Under the pieces are notes generated by a model. That model was not told where the DNA came from and ran no database searches. It was given only the letters and a program-made list of their open reading frames with translations. The translations under genes and the position numbers were made by a program. Positions 63,291 through 64,000 of a stretch of DNA of 64,000 bases are shown here, in pieces; the first letter of the stretch is position 1; every line of letters starts with the position of its first letter. Source of the DNA: Jeotgalibaca sp. MA1X17-3 (GTDB lineage: Bacteria > Bacillota > Bacilli > Lactobacillales > Aerococcaceae); NCBI RefSeq assembly GCF_021513155.1, contig NZ_CP090983.1, positions 2,334,621 to 2,398,620 on the forward strand, written 5' to 3'.

Positions 63291-63914
63291 ATGCAACAGT
63301 TATATTTCGTTCGTCACGGACAAACTGAGTTGAATGCGGCTAATCGTGTGCAAGGTGGAGATATTGACTCTCCCTTACTAGAACAAAGCCGAAAAGATGC
63401 TATTAAAACAGGTTTGGCATTAAAGGATGCCTCTGTATCAAAAGTAGTCGCTAGTCCCCAGCTACGGGCTAAAGAAACGGCTCAGATTATTGTCAGCCAA
63501 CTTGATTCCCGTCTTTCTCTAGAAGAAGATGTGCTTTTAAAAGAATTTGGATATGGTGAGTGGGAAGGAAAAGATATCTCCGAATTACATGAGAAGTATC
63601 CTACATTACTCCATCAACTGAGAAAAGAGCCTCATCTTTACGATCCTTCCTCTTTTGGTGGGGAGACTTATCCAGATTTAATTTTACGGGGAACTCAATC
63701 GATTCTGTACCATGTGAAAAATAATCCTGAAAAAAACATTCTTTTTGTTGGTCACAGTATTACTTTAACGGCAACAATCTTATCGTTAGTAGGTTTTCCA
63801 TTAGAAGAAATCCGTTCTCAGACACCAATGGAGAATACAAGTATCACTCGCCTCATTTATAATCAAAATGAATTCAAGTTGGATCAGTGGAATTACATTG
63901 AACATTTAAAATAA
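63291..63914 (+). CDS. Histidine phosphatase family protein (phosphoglycerate-mutase-like)
   Basis: A 207-residue phosphatase. The catalytic RHG motif is in LYFVRHGQTELNAANRVQGG, the second Arg in SPQLRAKETAQI, the acid Glu in LKEFGYGEWEGK and the second His in ILFVGHSITLTATI. It may dephosphorylate sugar phosphates or other small molecules; cofactor-dependent mutase activity is less likely for this size and branch. The start at 63291 follows AAAGGTGG; three codons upstream are in frame but have no site. A terminator follows. Confidence 0.88.
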   Translation: MQQLYFVRHGQTELNAANRVQGGDIDSPLLEQSRKDAIKTGLALKDASVSKVVASPQLRAKETAQIIVSQLDSRLSLEEDVLLKEFGYGEWEGKDISELHEKYPTLLHQLRKEPHLYDPSSFGGETYPDLILRGTQSILYHVKNNPEKNILFVGHSITLTATILSLVGFPLEEIRSQTPMENTSITRLIYNQNEFKLDQWNYIEHLK

Positions 63915-63920
63915 AAGAAA

Positions 63921-63955
63921 GAGGAGCTGGGACTTTATCCAGCTCTCTATTTTTC
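63921..63955 (+). terminator. Terminator after phosphatase gene
   Basis: Stem GAGGAGCTGG / CCAGCTCTC, one bulge, followed by TATTTTTC. Confidence 0.8.
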
Positions 63956-64000
63956 TTCAATCTTTTATAATAGATTGAAGAAAGATACAAGTTCCCGTAT

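Noticed and set aside
1..64000. Insertion sequences, prophage, integrases, tRNA or rRNA genes
   Set aside because: No transposase, integrase, phage structural gene, tRNA cloverleaf or rRNA segment was recognised by reading either strand; a tRNA scan was not possible.

Overview
The window reads as a chromosomal segment of a low-GC Firmicute of the order Lactobacillales. A Carnobacteriaceae-like genus (Carnobacterium, Trichococcus or Jeotgalibaca) is the best guess, not a proof. The basis is AT-rich DNA with strong AAGGAGG-type ribosome binding sites, a T-box, an M-box, a GlcT-type antitermination leader, PTS permeases, and two YesMN-regulated glycan loci. I saw no rRNA, tRNA, insertion sequence, CRISPR array, prophage or replication origin.

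Layout. 1-4219: a sulfur/cystine module on the minus strand (C-S lyase, RidA, CoA-disulfide-reductase-like flavoprotein, TcyP-type transporter), divergent from a YheO-type regulator, with a near-perfect 38-bp palindrome between them. 4310-6037: T-box RNA and an NhaC-type antiporter. 6067-9147: GlcT-type antiterminator and a NagE-type PTS permease with an in-frame stop. 9178-10866: a HEPN-like/CBS protein and a quinone oxidoreductase. 10903-13888: a two-component system divergent from a SHOCT membrane protein and a His/Met-rich secreted protein, with paired 11-bp-period direct repeats between the arms. 13887-15742: DUF924, a NERD protein and five 52-bp tandem repeats.

15741-27846 is glycan locus 1: GH20 hexosaminidase, YesL, YesN, YesM, GH43, a GH50-like enzyme and an LplABC-type importer. 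28083-44035 is mostly housekeeping: alpha/beta hydrolase, RtcB, transketolase, Gfo/Idh/MocA oxidoreductase, GalM, OsmC, a fructose PTS operon with an RpiR regulator, YczE-like protein, CNNM transporter, rhodanese and an orphan CofE-like ligase. Then comes a decayed AI-2E transporter. 44699-57973 is glycan locus 2: DUF4091/GH123-like enzyme, GH36 alpha-galactosidase, GH110-like beta-helix enzyme, two permeases, a binding lipoprotein and a YesMN-type pair. 58224-63955: DUF2238 protein, TPR-like protein, MgtE under an M-box, a lipoprotein, a YtxH protein and a histidine phosphatase.

How the parts work together (inference). Locus 1 looks like an importer plus intracellular exo-enzymes for a host or plant oligosaccharide with beta-GlcNAc and beta-Gal ends. 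Locus 2 combines two alpha-galactosidase types with a possible beta-GalNAc hydrolase, which suits blood-group-B, alpha-Gal or globo-type glycans.

An important caveat: at least twelve junctions in ten genes show a single missing base, nearly always in a homopolymer, that splits a conserved protein family. The direction is always a deletion, so sequencing or assembly undercalling is more likely than true gene decay. I list such genes as disrupted but describe the intact product.
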